NCBI GenBank assembly: GCA_024196135.1
Contig: JAMQCK010000279.1
Coordinates: 1-31,889, forward strand
Direction of reading: 5' to 3'
DNA: 31,889 bases
Origin: Pleurotus ostreatus/Saccharomyces cerevisiae fusant
Lineage: Eukaryota > Opisthokonta
This document shows positions 1-11,320 of the stretch, piece after piece; position 1 is the stretch's first letter, and every line of letters starts with the position of its first letter. Both the position numbers and the translations under genes were made by a program. Below the pieces are notes generated by a model. That model did not search any database, was not told the DNA's origin, and saw only the letters and a program-made list of their open reading frames with translations.

Positions 1-522
1 CCGCCTGCGCACCATCCCAATTCTGCGGCCAGAATTACCGCGACTGCGGCAGGCTGGCGACCCTCGGACGGAGCTGCAGGGCGCACGTCCCATTTCGCGC
101 TAGCGCCGAACTATCTGCTGGGCTGGTCAGTAGGCCTCCACTCATCAGGCTATCATACGGTCGTAAGCCGCCCGCACCTTCCCATCCTCCGAGCTCTTCG
201 GTCGCGGGCTGACATACTCACTGCCTCGCGCGCTTCGCTATACAATCGCCCAACATGTTCAACATACCGACTACCGCAGTCCGACTGCGCACACGTTCGT
301 CCGACTGGTTGGCGGGGCGATATAGCCTTGCAGCCGATGTACTTACGATCGCATTATATCTCGTCACATCCACCCATAGCCAATCCTCTTCGACACCCCT
401 CCTTGGCCCAGTACGCAGATTGCGCGCACGTCCGCACTCTATCAGCCCTAGCTTCGCGCCCACAACTTCCCCTTCGCCATATCACCACCACAAAGTCACC
501 TCTAATCCACTTCAAATGAGAG
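1..522. other. Left edge, no gene recognised
   Basis: This stretch lies downstream of the minus-strand amidase. The open frames here have no family resemblance and no convincing splice-linked partners. It probably holds the amidase 3' UTR and intergenic sequence, and a gene cut by the window edge cannot be excluded. Confidence 0.4.
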
Positions 523-3095
523 TTAGCCTGATTTGTGGCCCTTCAACGCCTCGTCCACAATCTCGCAGATCCCCAGTAACTCCTCCTCCCGGAACCGCCT
601 CCCCGCAAGCTGCACGCACACCGGCGCGTAGCGGAACGTCTCCGGCGTATACATCCCATATACCTTGGCCTCCAACTCGCTCTTCGGCGTGTATTCTTGG
701 TCCTTGGCGTCCAGCTCAGGGTCCACGCGCGTCACAGGGATAATGGCTGCCTATTCCTCGTGGTCAGACCCTTCCCACCACAGACCCTCCCGACCTCAAA
801 CCCTTCCAGTCGCAACCAAAAATACGTCTCCCACTCACCGGCAAGTCCACGAAGTTGAAGAACGACGTGTAGCCCGTATACCTAGATAGCAGCGTCACGT
901 AACCGCCCGAGCAGGCAGTTGACAGCCTCAACGTACTCGAATTGGGTGTGCGGCGGCGCCGCGCTCGGCGCCGCAGGGCACAGTAGCGCATCGATTGGGC
1001 GGCCAGTCCCTGCGATCGCGCGCCCCCGTCAGCTGTTGGACGCGCGGAAGGGGAATATCGGGTGTGCTAGCTGACCTGTTAGGTCCTTGGTGGCGATCCA
1101 TTTATCGAGTATTTTCTTGCGCTATGGGACAAGGTGATAAGCAGGCGAATAATGGATGATGAGTGAATTGTACGCACGAAAGCTTCCTTCTCGCGACTGA
1201 GCTGCCAGGCTTCCCACACAGTGATAGGAGGGTAGGCTCTGTAGGGTATGCCTGGCCACAGCGGCTACGGATTGCGTCAGAAAAATCATCAACAAGTTCT
1301 CGGATCCTCGCCATAACCTACCTCTCCTGCCTCACTCATAATCCGGTCGAAGTCTTCTCCATAATCAGAGTTAAAGATACGAGAAAGCGTATCGTAGGCA
1401 TAGCCATGCTGGTACGGCTTCCACTTGATGACTGGAGTACAATTAGTGAGGCGCGTCTACATGTCGGACATCAACTGGGAGGATACATACCATTGTGACC
1501 CGCCTTCCTCAGCGCATCTACGGTCATCTGGATAGCGCGCCTCACAGGCGGGTGCGGCTTCACAACCTCATCGTTGTCGTAGTACGCAATGCAGAGCTTA
1601 GTCCCGCGACCGCCGATGCGCTTCAGTTGGTACAGCCTGCGAAGGGGTCAGGATACTGGTGCATGACCCAGTGCGTGCGACGTACTCCTCGCGCCATGGC
1701 ATGTCCACCACCTTTGGATCGACGTCCGAAGGCTAGATGATGGTGATCAGTGCGCTTTGCGCCTGTGATGTATCGACGCGACTCGCATTTCCATTCGTCA
1801 CGGCCTTGATGAACTCGACAAGACCTGGCAGGGAGCGACTCATGGGTCCCAAGGAGCTGCACGGTGTCTCAAGCCCTTGTCAATTGCATGCAGCGTAAAC
1901 ACGCACCTTTCGACAGCCTCTGCGTGAATGGACTGAGCACAACATTCGAGGCAGAGGCGTAGACTCGACACGCACCTTGGCCCAGATAAGTGTTCGACGC
2001 GCCGTAGTAGGGCAGGCGACGCATGGTAGGCCGCACGCCGTATAGACCACAGAACGCGGACGGTATACGGATGGATCCTCCGATCTGCGAAAGCGTCAAC
2101 GTCTAAAGTGCTGAAAAGACCAAGGGAAGTCCTACGTCTGTCCCGACTCCCAACGGGCTTCAGGTAGGTGTCAGCCACTCCATTTTGACTGCAGTCGCCG
2201 GGTGTCCATTACCTGCCCTTCAGCGCTATCAAAGCGCCCTCACCTCCACTGCTCCCACCCGCCGCCAGGGTACGGTTATGCGGGTTCGTCGTCAGACCAC
2301 ACACCCAGTTGTCAGTCTCGCCGCGCATCAGCGTCTGCGGGACGTTCGTGCGCACGTATGGGATCGCGCCGGCGTTCTTCAAGACTGTGACTAGGGCGGC
2401 GTCCTCCTCGGAGATGCGCCCGAGCCAGCTGGCAATACCCATGGTGCACTCCTTGCCGGCAACGTCGAATCTGATCAGGCGAGTCAGCGAAGGGACAATG
2501 TATGCGCACGTTAACTTCGCGTACTGGTCCTTGAGCGAGATGGGCAAGCCATGTAGCGGGCCTACAGGCCCTTGCTTCGCGAATATATCGTCAAGCTCTC
2601 TCGCGCGCTTCAGGGCATCCTCAATCCAGATCTCCGTCAGGCAGTTCGTCTTGCGAAATGCGCTCAATCTTCCGACTCACTGTGAAGGTCATGAAGAGCT
2701 CACCAGCTGATGCGCAATGATCGCACGCTTGCAGAATGCAGTCGTCACGTCTACCGCCGACCAGACGCCGGTGTGCAAATTCTTCAAGATAAGAGAGACG
2801 TCGTCCGTCTCGGTGATCTCGAGCTCTTGCTCGTTGAGCAAGCCGCACGTCCGAGGAAAGTCAATGACGTTGTGCTGGTCTGCAGGAGGGAGGTTCTCGA
2901 GCAACCATGCCTTGGGTATGGACGCTGCCTGGCGCTCGCGCTTGTCGAAGATCTTTCCTATCTTGAGGTCAGCGTGGCGATTTGAATACGCGGGAACTGG
3001 TACTCACTCTCCAGCTCGACGAGCTTACGGCGTTGATCCTCACTCTCTATCGGGACTGAGGCGAAGATGCGCAGAGGCTGCTCGAGGTCAGTCAT
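523..3095 (-). CDS. Amidase (acetamidase type, amidase signature family)
   Basis: Predicted to hydrolyse carboxamides such as acetamide to acid and ammonia. I join 16 exons: 3095-3008, 2957-2704, 2649-2525, 2470-2213, 2157-2136, 2084-1976, 1919-1907, 1856-1802, 1732-1686, 1636-1491, 1431-1322, 1264-1178, 1121-1076, 1009-937, 881-839 and 750-523. They give 567 residues, the usual size for fungal acetamidases. The Ser-cisSer-Lys triad is visible: Lys154 in GLPISLKDQ, Ser229 in GGSSGGEGAL and Ser253 in TDIGGSIRIP. The 75- and 24-residue spacings match fatty acid amide hydrolase. Near the end, YTGYTSFFNFVDLP and PVTRVDPELD fit the family. The start is the ATG at 3095 (MTDLEQPLRIF). A quick look suggests a broken gene because of in-frame stops, but each stop lies in an intron with good borders and the phases close. 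Exons of 13 and 22 nt are unusually small. No signal peptide is seen, so it is probably cytosolic. The substrate is not determined. Confidence 0.9.
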
Positions 3096-4349
3096 GGTGG
3101 ATGGAGAAGCGATTGATATCTCGAGCTGGACAGCTGTCGGACGTGGCTCACGAGTTCTCAGGTAATGACGCATGCGCTTGTGTTATCGGTGAGGGAGTCT
3201 TCGGCATGGGAGGACCTTTCCCAGGAGATATGCAGAGGCAATTTCTGCACAAGAGAGCTCTCAGAATCACTGTTCAGGCTAGGCTGGTGACATCTGAATC
3301 TACAGTAGGTCGTTGGTGTTGAGTGTCCAGTCTTGCTTGAACGTCAGAACGGTTAGAGCATTGTCCTGTTGATGGGTCATGGTTATGCATCGCAAAGCTA
3401 GATTGAATACAAGAGAGGTGCAGCGTCGATCGACGCGTAAAGCAAGGACCGTCCTCAAGAAATGATGAGCCTCAGAGGCAAACAAGGACACGAACAAATA
3501 ATCCTACCCACGTGGTGCATATTGATTCGGGAATCACCGGTGTCGCACGCCACAAATTATGGCTTGCTTCCTCCTTTAACGATGACTGTGTTGAGTCTGT
3601 TCACGTCTATCACGCATAGCGAAGATCTTCAAAGGATATCGGAATACAAGGTCATGATTATACATGGCGCAGCTGCACTCTACATTCGCGCCTAAGGCCC
3701 TGGTTCCCAACCGTGTTGATCAGCCCTCGACCTCAAACCTAGGCTACTCGGAGTAGTACTCGCTGGTAGAGTTCCATTCTCCTCCAGCACGGGCTAGAGC
3801 TCCGGACGGGCGCTCTCACTCAATGCTTCTCCGATGACGTTTGGTGCCACTGCCTATGCAGCTTGAGCATTCTGTGCATGAGAACCTGCGCTTGTTTTCT
3901 CGCCCCGGCTGCCACTGCGATACGCAAGTATGCGAACATTGCACTCACTAGCTCGCGTTGAGTCCACCCGATCCAATGTAGGATGCTATCGCTCGCAGAA
4001 TTCTTTGTACCGTGGAGATCTATGACAATGCAGCAAGGCTATCGTCGATTTCGGGTCAGCACTTTCGCCGTCAGCCTGCGAGGTGCGTCTCTGATAAAAA
4101 GCAGAGTTTCCAGGCCACTCTTCAACCCACAAGCCTTCGACTACTGGCCTTCCCAAGCGTCGCAAATACGTCCGGATATTTTGCCTTCGCGCAGGGGTAG
4201 GTAATTCGGTCGAATGTTGTCGGCGAAAATAGATGAGATGCCGTGAGGTTGTTCCCTTCGTCAGCACAATCTGCCATACGGACCGCAGCGCTAGGTCATC
4301 TGCTCGTCAAGAACAGGAAGGCGAGTGAATGGTGCTCCCATCCTCAGGC
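3096..4349. other. Intergenic, divergent promoter region
   Basis: About 1.25 kb lie between the divergent amidase and P450 genes. The open frames at 3462-3695 and 3983-4267 (both strands) resemble nothing and lack splice partners. I see no repeat or RNA gene. It presumably carries the promoters of both neighbours. Confidence 0.5.
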
Positions 4350-4355
4350 TATATA
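4350..4355 (+). promoter_or_regulatory. TATA box of the first P450
   Basis: TATATA lies 40-45 bp before the ATG at 4395, a suitable distance for a short 5' UTR. An in-frame open stretch continues upstream through this box. The box is one reason for preferring the ATG at 4395 over an upstream start. Confidence 0.5.
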
Positions 4356-4394
4356 GCCCTGACCTTCCGTCAGCCCTACGTATCCGCGCCCTCC

Positions 4395-6639
4395 ATGACT
4401 GCCCCTCTTCCCACCTTCGCTATCGCGGCGGCTCTGTTCATTACAGCCTACCTGTATGTGCGCCGAAGACGCGAGTCAGGCAAGCTCTTTCCACCGGGAC
4501 CGTCAGGCCTCCCCATCATTGGCAATCTCTTCGACGTCCCTGTCGACTTTCAATGGATCAAGTATGCCGAGTGGTCGAAGAAGTTCGGTACGTCTGAACT
4601 GCTTATCAGGACTGACGCGGTGCCGACTCTTCACAAGGCTCCGATATCGTCCATCTCGACGTCGGCGGCATGCCGGTTGTCGTACTGCACTCCTTCGAGG
4701 CTTGCTACGACTTGCTCGAGAGGCGGTCAAGCGAGTACTCCAGTCGGTATGTACGCTGGCGCTCCCTTTCGCCTAAAATGTACTAATATATCTTCGAAGC
4801 GCCGACACCCCCATGTTGGATCTCATGGGATGGGAATTCCAGATCACGTCAATGAAGTACGGTAAGTCGGTTTCCCAGCTAGCTTGTCATCTTCTTAACC
4901 AAACGTCATATGCAAGGGCCACGATGGTGCGTAACCTCTTCGCCTAATGTCTAATTCATACTGACTCTTTCGTAGGCGAGAACACCGACGTGCCTTCCAC
5001 ACCTTCTTCAACATCGACACCGTGCGCCGCTTCCGTCCTCGACAGCAAAGGGCCACGCACACGTTCCTACGTCGCATGCTTGATGCCTCGTCCAACGACT
5101 TACGCAAAGAATTACGCTTGTGAGCGGTTAGTATCCTATGCTCTCCTCCGCGATCCTAACGTACACAAGCATGGTCGCCTCTACCATCATGGATATCACA
5201 TACGGCATCGACGCCCTCCCCGAGAACGACCCATATACTCAAGTCGCAGACCGCGCATTCAACGCAGGCGCCATCGCAGCCGTTCCGAACTCGTACTTGG
5301 TCAATATCTTCCCTATGATGATGCACTTGCCCGAATGGATGCCTGGTACGTATATTTGACGCTCATCACATACGATCTGCTCAGTCTTATCCGTGCTTCC
5401 AGGTACAGGATTCAAGAAGCACGCTCGGAAATGGAGGTCAGTGACAGAGGAGATGGTGAATGCGCCCTTCGAGGAGACGATGCGACGCATGGTAAGCCTC
5501 GTTAACATGCTGTCTTGGACCTTATCTCACGACTCGATCCAGGCGTCCGACCATGCCCGAAGCTCCTTCGTGTCGCTGTCGCTGGAGAAAGCACGGGCCA
5601 ACGATGACCTCGCTCAAGAGGAGGTCGTGAAGAACACTGCGGCCATCATGTACATCGGCGCAATGGACACGGTCCGTCCATTCCATCCCTTCGTTATGTA
5701 GCAGCTCATCTCGCCACATCCCTTGATTCCCAGACCGTAGCGACGCTCCTCAGCTTCACTCTCCATATGCTGGAGAATCCCGAAATCGCAAAGCGCGCAC
5801 AACTGGAGCTTGACAGCGTACTCGAGCCAGGCCGGCTACCCGAGTTCGACGACGAGGAACGGCTACCGTACACAACCGCCGTCGTAAAGGAGACAATGCG
5901 AATGTATCCGGCAGCGCCAGTGGTGGGACCTCCCTTCGTTCGTGTATCTGACTGCGATTCCTCACTTTTGTGTAGGCTGTGCCACATCAGCATACAGGAG
6001 AGACGGACGACGTCTATCGCGGGTTCACCATCCCGAGGGGCAGCGTCGTGATACCTAACGTCTGGTGAGGATCATCTCTCTGTTTGGCTTTGTCTGCTTC
6101 TCACTCATGCTCAGGGCCATGGCGCATGACGAGGTGCGTACCTCATTCACCTGGTATCACTTCCATCCTCATCATCCGGATAGTCGGCATACCCCGAGCC
6201 ATACATCTACAAGCCAGAGAGATTCCTGACCGACGACGGGAAGCTCAACCCCGCAATTCGTGACCCCGCGTCTTTTGTCTTCGGGGCACGTCTATACCCT
6301 GCCCATCCAACGGCGGTCTACGCTGACACCCTTCGCCAGTTCGGACGACGCATATGCCCAGGCAAACACATGGCGCTCGCCTCAATTTGGATGACGATCG
6401 CTTCCATCCTGCGCGTGTACAATATCGAGAAAGTCAAGCGAGCGGATGGGAAGATCATCGAGCCAAAGCGCAAATACAAATCGTCTACTCTTCAGTGCGT
6501 CTTCATCGCTTGGTCTGATACATGCGCCGTCTGATAGCTCGTTCTGGACAGATCTCCTGAAGCGTTCGAGTGTAACTTTGTGCCGCGCAGTGAGGACGCC
6601 GTCAGGATGATACGAGAGAGTATCAACCAGATTCTGTAG
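4395..6639 (+). CDS. Cytochrome P450 monooxygenase (first)
   Basis: A membrane-anchored heme monooxygenase, likely in the ER and fed by a P450 reductase. Fourteen exons: 4395-4587, 4638-4746, 4800-4861, 4917-4926, 4976-5119, 5170-5345, 5403-5491, 5543-5671, 5734-5919, 5976-6064, 6115-6133, 6184-6285, 6340-6494 and 6552-6639. They give 516 residues, normal for the family. Visible in order are an N-terminal anchor (about 5-22), the Pro hinge FPPGPSGLPIIGN, helix-I GAMDTT (300-305), ExxR (Glu357-Arg360), KPERF (412-416) and heme-binding FGFGRRICPG (435-444) with ligand Cys442. The intron 6286-6339 begins with GC, not GT, and splits the heme motif. Exon 4917-4926 is only 10 nt. The overall sequence resembles the OrdA-like group abundant in Agaricomycetes. 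The substrate cannot be told. The 3' end converges with the F-box gene 184 bp away. Confidence 0.92.
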
Positions 6640-6823
6640 GCTATGTATAGTCTGTATGAGTACGGGCTCTTGTACATAAGATGCCTGGGCAAAAAAATGA
6701 GAAGTTGACTGCACGAATTGTGGTTCCTCTACAAGACTCAGCACCATAGCACTCGTCGCGTTGAGAATGGGACAGGACATTATAATTTGGAGTCCACGAC
6801 TGAGTGCTCCGCCGCACAGACGG

Positions 6824-8442
6824 CTAAATGCACGTCGATCGATCCACCAAGATTCCCTCCTCCTTCAGCGTCTCCATCCACTGTTGCCCAAGGACACACC
6901 TACAATTCCCCGCCCGCTCGCACCCCACCGAGCGCAGGCACAGACGCTCCACAAGCCGCTCCCCACCATTCGCCCACCGAGCCAGCGCGAACCTCGTCAG
7001 CGGCTCCTCAATCCCAGGCGCCCGGAATGCCGCGTAGTTGCTCTCAACCAAGGTCAAGTGCTTGAGATTGGGGAGGATGGCGGCGTCGTCCAGGAGCGCC
7101 ACCGCTGTCTGTCTCCGCGGACCATACGGCAGATCCGGACCGCTGGCGATGAAATAGTAATCGAGGATGAGGCGTTCGACCGCAGGGACGAGGCGGAAGA
7201 GGTCTCTGGTTTGTTCAAAGCAAGCGTCGTACCATCTTCCCTTGAGGGTCAAAGTGCGGATGGACGAGGACGCGGACGAGCGAAGCCATGTCGATATATG
7301 AGTTATGGGGCGCGAACACACCGCCGAGTCCGAATTGTTACCCCATTCGATGCATAGGTTGGCCAATCTGGGGGCACAGATGAAGGTCGTAAGTAGATAC
7401 CCATGTTTTGCCACTTTCAAGGTGTGCAAATCGTGGAGAACAAGCATGGGCGACACAGGTACCCCAAAGTTGGCAGAAATATTTGCGTCGAGCATAAACA
7501 GAGAAGTGCAAGACCGAAGCACCGCTAGGTCATTGGGTGGCATACGAGCGACACGCATGGTGAGATGCGTCAGCTGCGCCCACGGAAGGTCGGTGACCGA
7601 TGGGAGAAGGTATTTGAACGTGACTTTTCGCAAGCACGGCGCTTCGATCAAGGTGAGGAGGCCGAAAGTGGTCATCGCACGGGCCCGCATAGGCAGACAG
7701 GCATAGAACGTCGCTGACTCTAAGAACGGCGCGGCCACCTTAGTTGGGGAAAGGCTGGAGAGGTCAACAGCCCATTCGAAGCTCCGAAAGCGAGCCGTGT
7801 GTACTACCATCCACTGGTCAAAGTGGGGATCCGGATAGCGGTAAGGTGCCTCCATCGGGTCGACGAGTTGTATCGGTAGGGGCTCTGCGCGATCCATATA
7901 CCGGCGTGCCTCCTCGTAGAAGTCATAACCATGTCCTATGCAACGACGGACGACCGTGCACCAGAGGTCCAGCATGGCGAGCCCGATGGCGCGCAATCGG
8001 TAGCAGGACTCCAAGAGTGGAAAACGCGGCGTGGTCTCGATGGCGGTCGTCCAGTCGTCGGGAACGGCGGCACGTATGATCAGCTCAAGAAGCTCCGTAG
8101 GCAGGCGTCGTATGGGAGCTTTCAGAGCCTGCTTGCGACGCCGGAGCTCGATAAGCTGCCCGCTATGGTGCTCGAGAGATGGGGCATGAGCAGGATTGGA
8201 CGTTATCTCGACATTGACGGCGGCTAAGGATGCGTCGAGCGCCGCGATGTCGAGCTCTATGAGCTTCACCTCTTCGGAAGAGGGTGTGTAAGGAGATCGC
8301 AAAAGGCTGAGATCTGGCGACTTTAGGTAAGAGCAAGCGAGCTCTTGGTCTCCATCGCAATCGGAACGACGCCGAATGCCAGCATCTTGTGACCTTGGAT
8401 CAACGATTGTGCAAGAGAGCGAGACGGATAAATACCAGACAT
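6824..8442 (-). CDS. F-box protein
   Basis: Likely a substrate adaptor of an SCF ubiquitin ligase, binding Skp1 through its F-box. The main frame is open from about 8437 to the stop at 6824 but has no ATG before the F-box. I therefore propose a 7-nt first exon, 8442-8436 (ATGTCTG), a 50-nt intron with GT-AG ends, and a second exon 8385-6824, giving 522 residues. The F-box begins near residue 93 with APIRRLPTELLELIIRAAV. A charged stretch rich in L and E precedes it, possibly a short coiled coil. The remaining 380 residues hold leucine-rich segments resembling degenerate LRRs, common in mushroom F-box expansions. The F-box is a confident call; the start is less certain. The target protein is unknown. 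Confidence 0.8.
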
Positions 8443-8913
8443 GCTATTTCTTTGAATTCTTCGCAGTAAATGCACTATGATGCTCGATGACTTTGCGAGC
8501 CATGGGGTTGGGCAACGTGACTTGCCATATCACTTTGGCCAACGCCTCAGGACAACAAAGCACGCCAATTCTCTCTTTTTTCCTTCGTCCCCACGTAGCA
8601 TCCCCACATATTGAAGCGCTCGTAAAGGCACCAACCGCGCGATAGAATGAGTCCAGCATCGCAGGCGCGAGACCTGATTGCAGCGTTTATGGACGAGGAC
8701 AAGGCATAAATGGTGCCGAGGCACCGAGCATTTGATCCGGGGGCTTGTTGACGTGTGTTTGGGGCGTGTGCTATTGTGCGGATTCCGAATTGAGAATTAG
8801 TCCCGTCGTCCCGCCGTCACCGTCGGACGGTCGAGTTCCCAGAGTCCTCCCCGGCTGACGCGTCTGTGGGTCCCAACCGCCACAAATATTCGCGCTCTTC
8901 TCCTCCTCCCACC
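8443..8913. other. Shared divergent promoter region
   Basis: This 471-bp gap separates the 5' ends of the F-box gene (minus) and the ELL-like gene (plus). It must hold both promoters. I see no clear TATA box and no repeat. A GTG-initiated extension of the ELL frame reaches back to 8866, but the ATG at 8914 in a CCACC-ATG context is a better start. Confidence 0.5.
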
Positions 8914-11320
8914 ATGCCGTTGCCAGAAAACCAGCAGATCGCCGTCAAGCCCAACACGGCGGAGGTCAGAAACAAGCATGCAATCACCCTCAGGATGTCC
9001 GAGGACCTCATCGAGGCCCTAATGGCCAATCCCGCAAATCTATCCTTTGAGTTCAATACCCCGAACCAGGTGTGTCTGCATGCACCCCCGCTTAAGCGCC
9101 GACTTAATGCTGTACTAGGGTATCTACGTCAATGACCAGTGCTTCGGCCTCTCCCTAGCCAAGGAGCAGAGCCCGCACGAGCTCTTCATGCAGATGCCCC
9201 AGCATCGAGACAGGTCGCTCAAGCACTACGCCGATATCTCCCATCGCTTCACCGTCAGCGCGGCCAGTCTCGATGAAGCGGCTAAGAAACTCCGCGTAGC
9301 GACTGAGGAGGCCAACAAGCAGCGGCAGGAGCGCAAGGTCGTCATGCTCGACGATCCCCCCTTGTCCACGAGCACGACAGCCGCAAAGAAGGCGAAGCCT
9401 GCCGCGCGGAAGCAGGTCGCTTCATCTTCCACTCCTCGACCATCCGGTACCCAGCCTGCCCAACCACCTCCCCCGCCTTCCCGCCCGCTATCCGCTATCG
9501 ACCCTGGCCTCCGTCACCGCGTCGTGCAGTGTCTCGCCAGTGCGGCACGCACCGCTGACGAGCTCGTGAAGCTCGTTTGTGGCTCAGCGTCAGACGACAG
9601 GAAGAGGGGCGACGTCCGCACTATCATGCAGGATGTCGCAGAGGCTAGGGATGGTCTCTGGCGGCTCAGTAACAAGGGCTGGCTCGAAGTGCAACCATAC
9701 AAGTGCCGCACCGAGGCAGATCGCCAGCAGGCGCTTCGCAAAGCGACTGCGGCGTTTAAAGCATTAAAGATACCCGAAAGTGATCCCCGGTGGGAGAATC
9801 TCTCCCCAGCCAAGCCAGCGCCAAAGCCTATGCCGCCGCCGCCTCCTGCCCCAACACCATCGACGTCAGCTGCAAGGCATCCTCTTCCCGCCAAGCCTCC
9901 AGCCTCGGAGGTCAAGCGGTCCACCGCCACAAAGGAAAAGAAGCCGCGCGCGAAGCCCGAGACAAAGGAAATCATGATGAAAGACGAGCGTCGTCCGCCT
10001 TCTGTTCCTAGCCCTGCAGGCCTTTCAAAGCCGAAAGAATTGCCGAAGTCTTCTTCGACGCCTCTTCCTGCGGAGCCTCCTCGCCCCGCGCGCGTGGAAG
10101 CTCTGTCAACCGCGACCGCGCGCAGACCCGGCTCTGGGTATAAAGCCCCGAAGAGCTTGACTCCTCCTCTGCGCACGCCTACTTCGACTTCGTCTGACAA
10201 ACGGGACGAGCTGCCTGCGGTTAGCGCCACCATGCGAGCTTCGACGTCAAAGGCACCGGTTGCTGCTCGTCCAAGCAGCACCGAACCATCTCGCTCTTCA
10301 TCTGCGCACCACACACCGACGCCACAGCCTCGTGAGCGCGAGCGGACAGCGTCCTCTTCCTCGCAGACCGCTAGGCCTCGCACTGACAGCAAAGAGCGCG
10401 CACCCGTTGCATCCAGCTCCAGCCGACCGCGCGAGCCTGAGTCGAAGAAGCCGGCTGACGACGTCCGCCGTCACGCCATGAAGCGCGAAGAGGAGGAGAC
10501 GCCGCCAAAGAAGCTCACCACCAAGCGCAAGGTCCCCGCCCGCTACGACTACTCGGACTCGGACAGCGAGGACGAGCGGCAGCGCGCCAAGCGGCGCAAG
10601 GTCGCCGAGGGCACCTCTCGCCCCTCCGCCCCGACCAAAAAGTCCGACCCCGTGAAGGTCAAGCGCAGTGACTCGCCTGTGCCCCGCCCCCCCCCTCCCG
10701 CGCGCTCGCGGAACCCTGAACGCGATAACCTCGCCGCCCTGGGGCGCATCCAGAAGAAGGAGCGCCCCGTGGCCCCCGCCCGCCTCGCCTCCGAGCAGAG
10801 CACGTCCTCGAGCTCGTCACACAAGCGTCGCCGCGCGTCGACCCCGCACTTCACCTCGTCGGAGGAAGAGGGCGAGGACCCGAGCGAGCGCGAGATGCAG
10901 CGGCCCGCGAAAAAGAAGGCGCTCGCCAAGGAGAAGGAGCGGGAGAGGGATCGGGATCGTGGCAGGGATCGTAGCAGGGACAGGGACAGGGACGAAAGAC
11001 GGGACCGAGACGAACGAAGGGAGCGCGCCAGCCCCCGCCCCACGCCCAAATCGCGCAAGAGCCGGCCCCCAACCGCGGACGGCCTACAGGAGGAGTACCA
11101 GGCGAAGTTCATGGAGTACTACCCGGTGGCGATGGCGGACCGCAAGCAGCGGGCGATCATCCAGCGCCTGCTCGACGCGGCGTCGGACGAGTCGGTGGAC
11201 GAGGACGGGCTGCTGAGCGAGGGCGAGGGGAAGGCGCTGCATGCGAATCATTTGCGGTTGCGCGGCGAGCTGCTGGAGCTGGAGAAGCAGTATACCAAGC
11301 TGGCGCCTGCGGCTGCGTGA
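8914..11320 (+). CDS. RNA polymerase II elongation factor ELL-like protein
   Basis: Expected to act in the nucleus to suppress RNA polymerase II pausing, as in super-elongation-type complexes. Exons 8914-9069 and 9119-11320 give 785 residues. The N-terminal part (about 20-100) has the ELL N-domain pattern, including LRMSEDLIEALMANPANLSF and GIYVNDQCFGLSLAKE. Residues about 180-270 match the ELL winged-helix segment, with LRHRVVQCL, a DELVKLV helix, TIMQDVAE and DGLWRL. A long disordered Pro/Ser/Lys/Arg-rich linker follows, with a KRRKV-type nuclear signal and an RD/RE-dipeptide run near 670-702. The last 70 residues (EEYQAKFMEYYPVAM to LELEKQY) are helical and may correspond to the C-terminal occludin/ELL domain, which is a weaker match. 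It has a single intron, unlike its intron-rich neighbours. Very long antisense frames across the linker are composition shadows. Confidence 0.75.

Noticed and set aside
523..3095. Amidase as a pseudogene with frameshifts and stops
   Set aside because: All apparent breaks fall at good GT-AG introns; 16 exons close to 567 codons in phase and keep the catalytic triad with exact family spacing.
9514..10392. Long minus-strand frame (292 codons) inside the ELL-like gene, and the 187-codon one at 10549-11112
   Set aside because: Both mirror the Ser/Pro/Arg-rich linker in GC-rich sequence; no domain and no independent signal.
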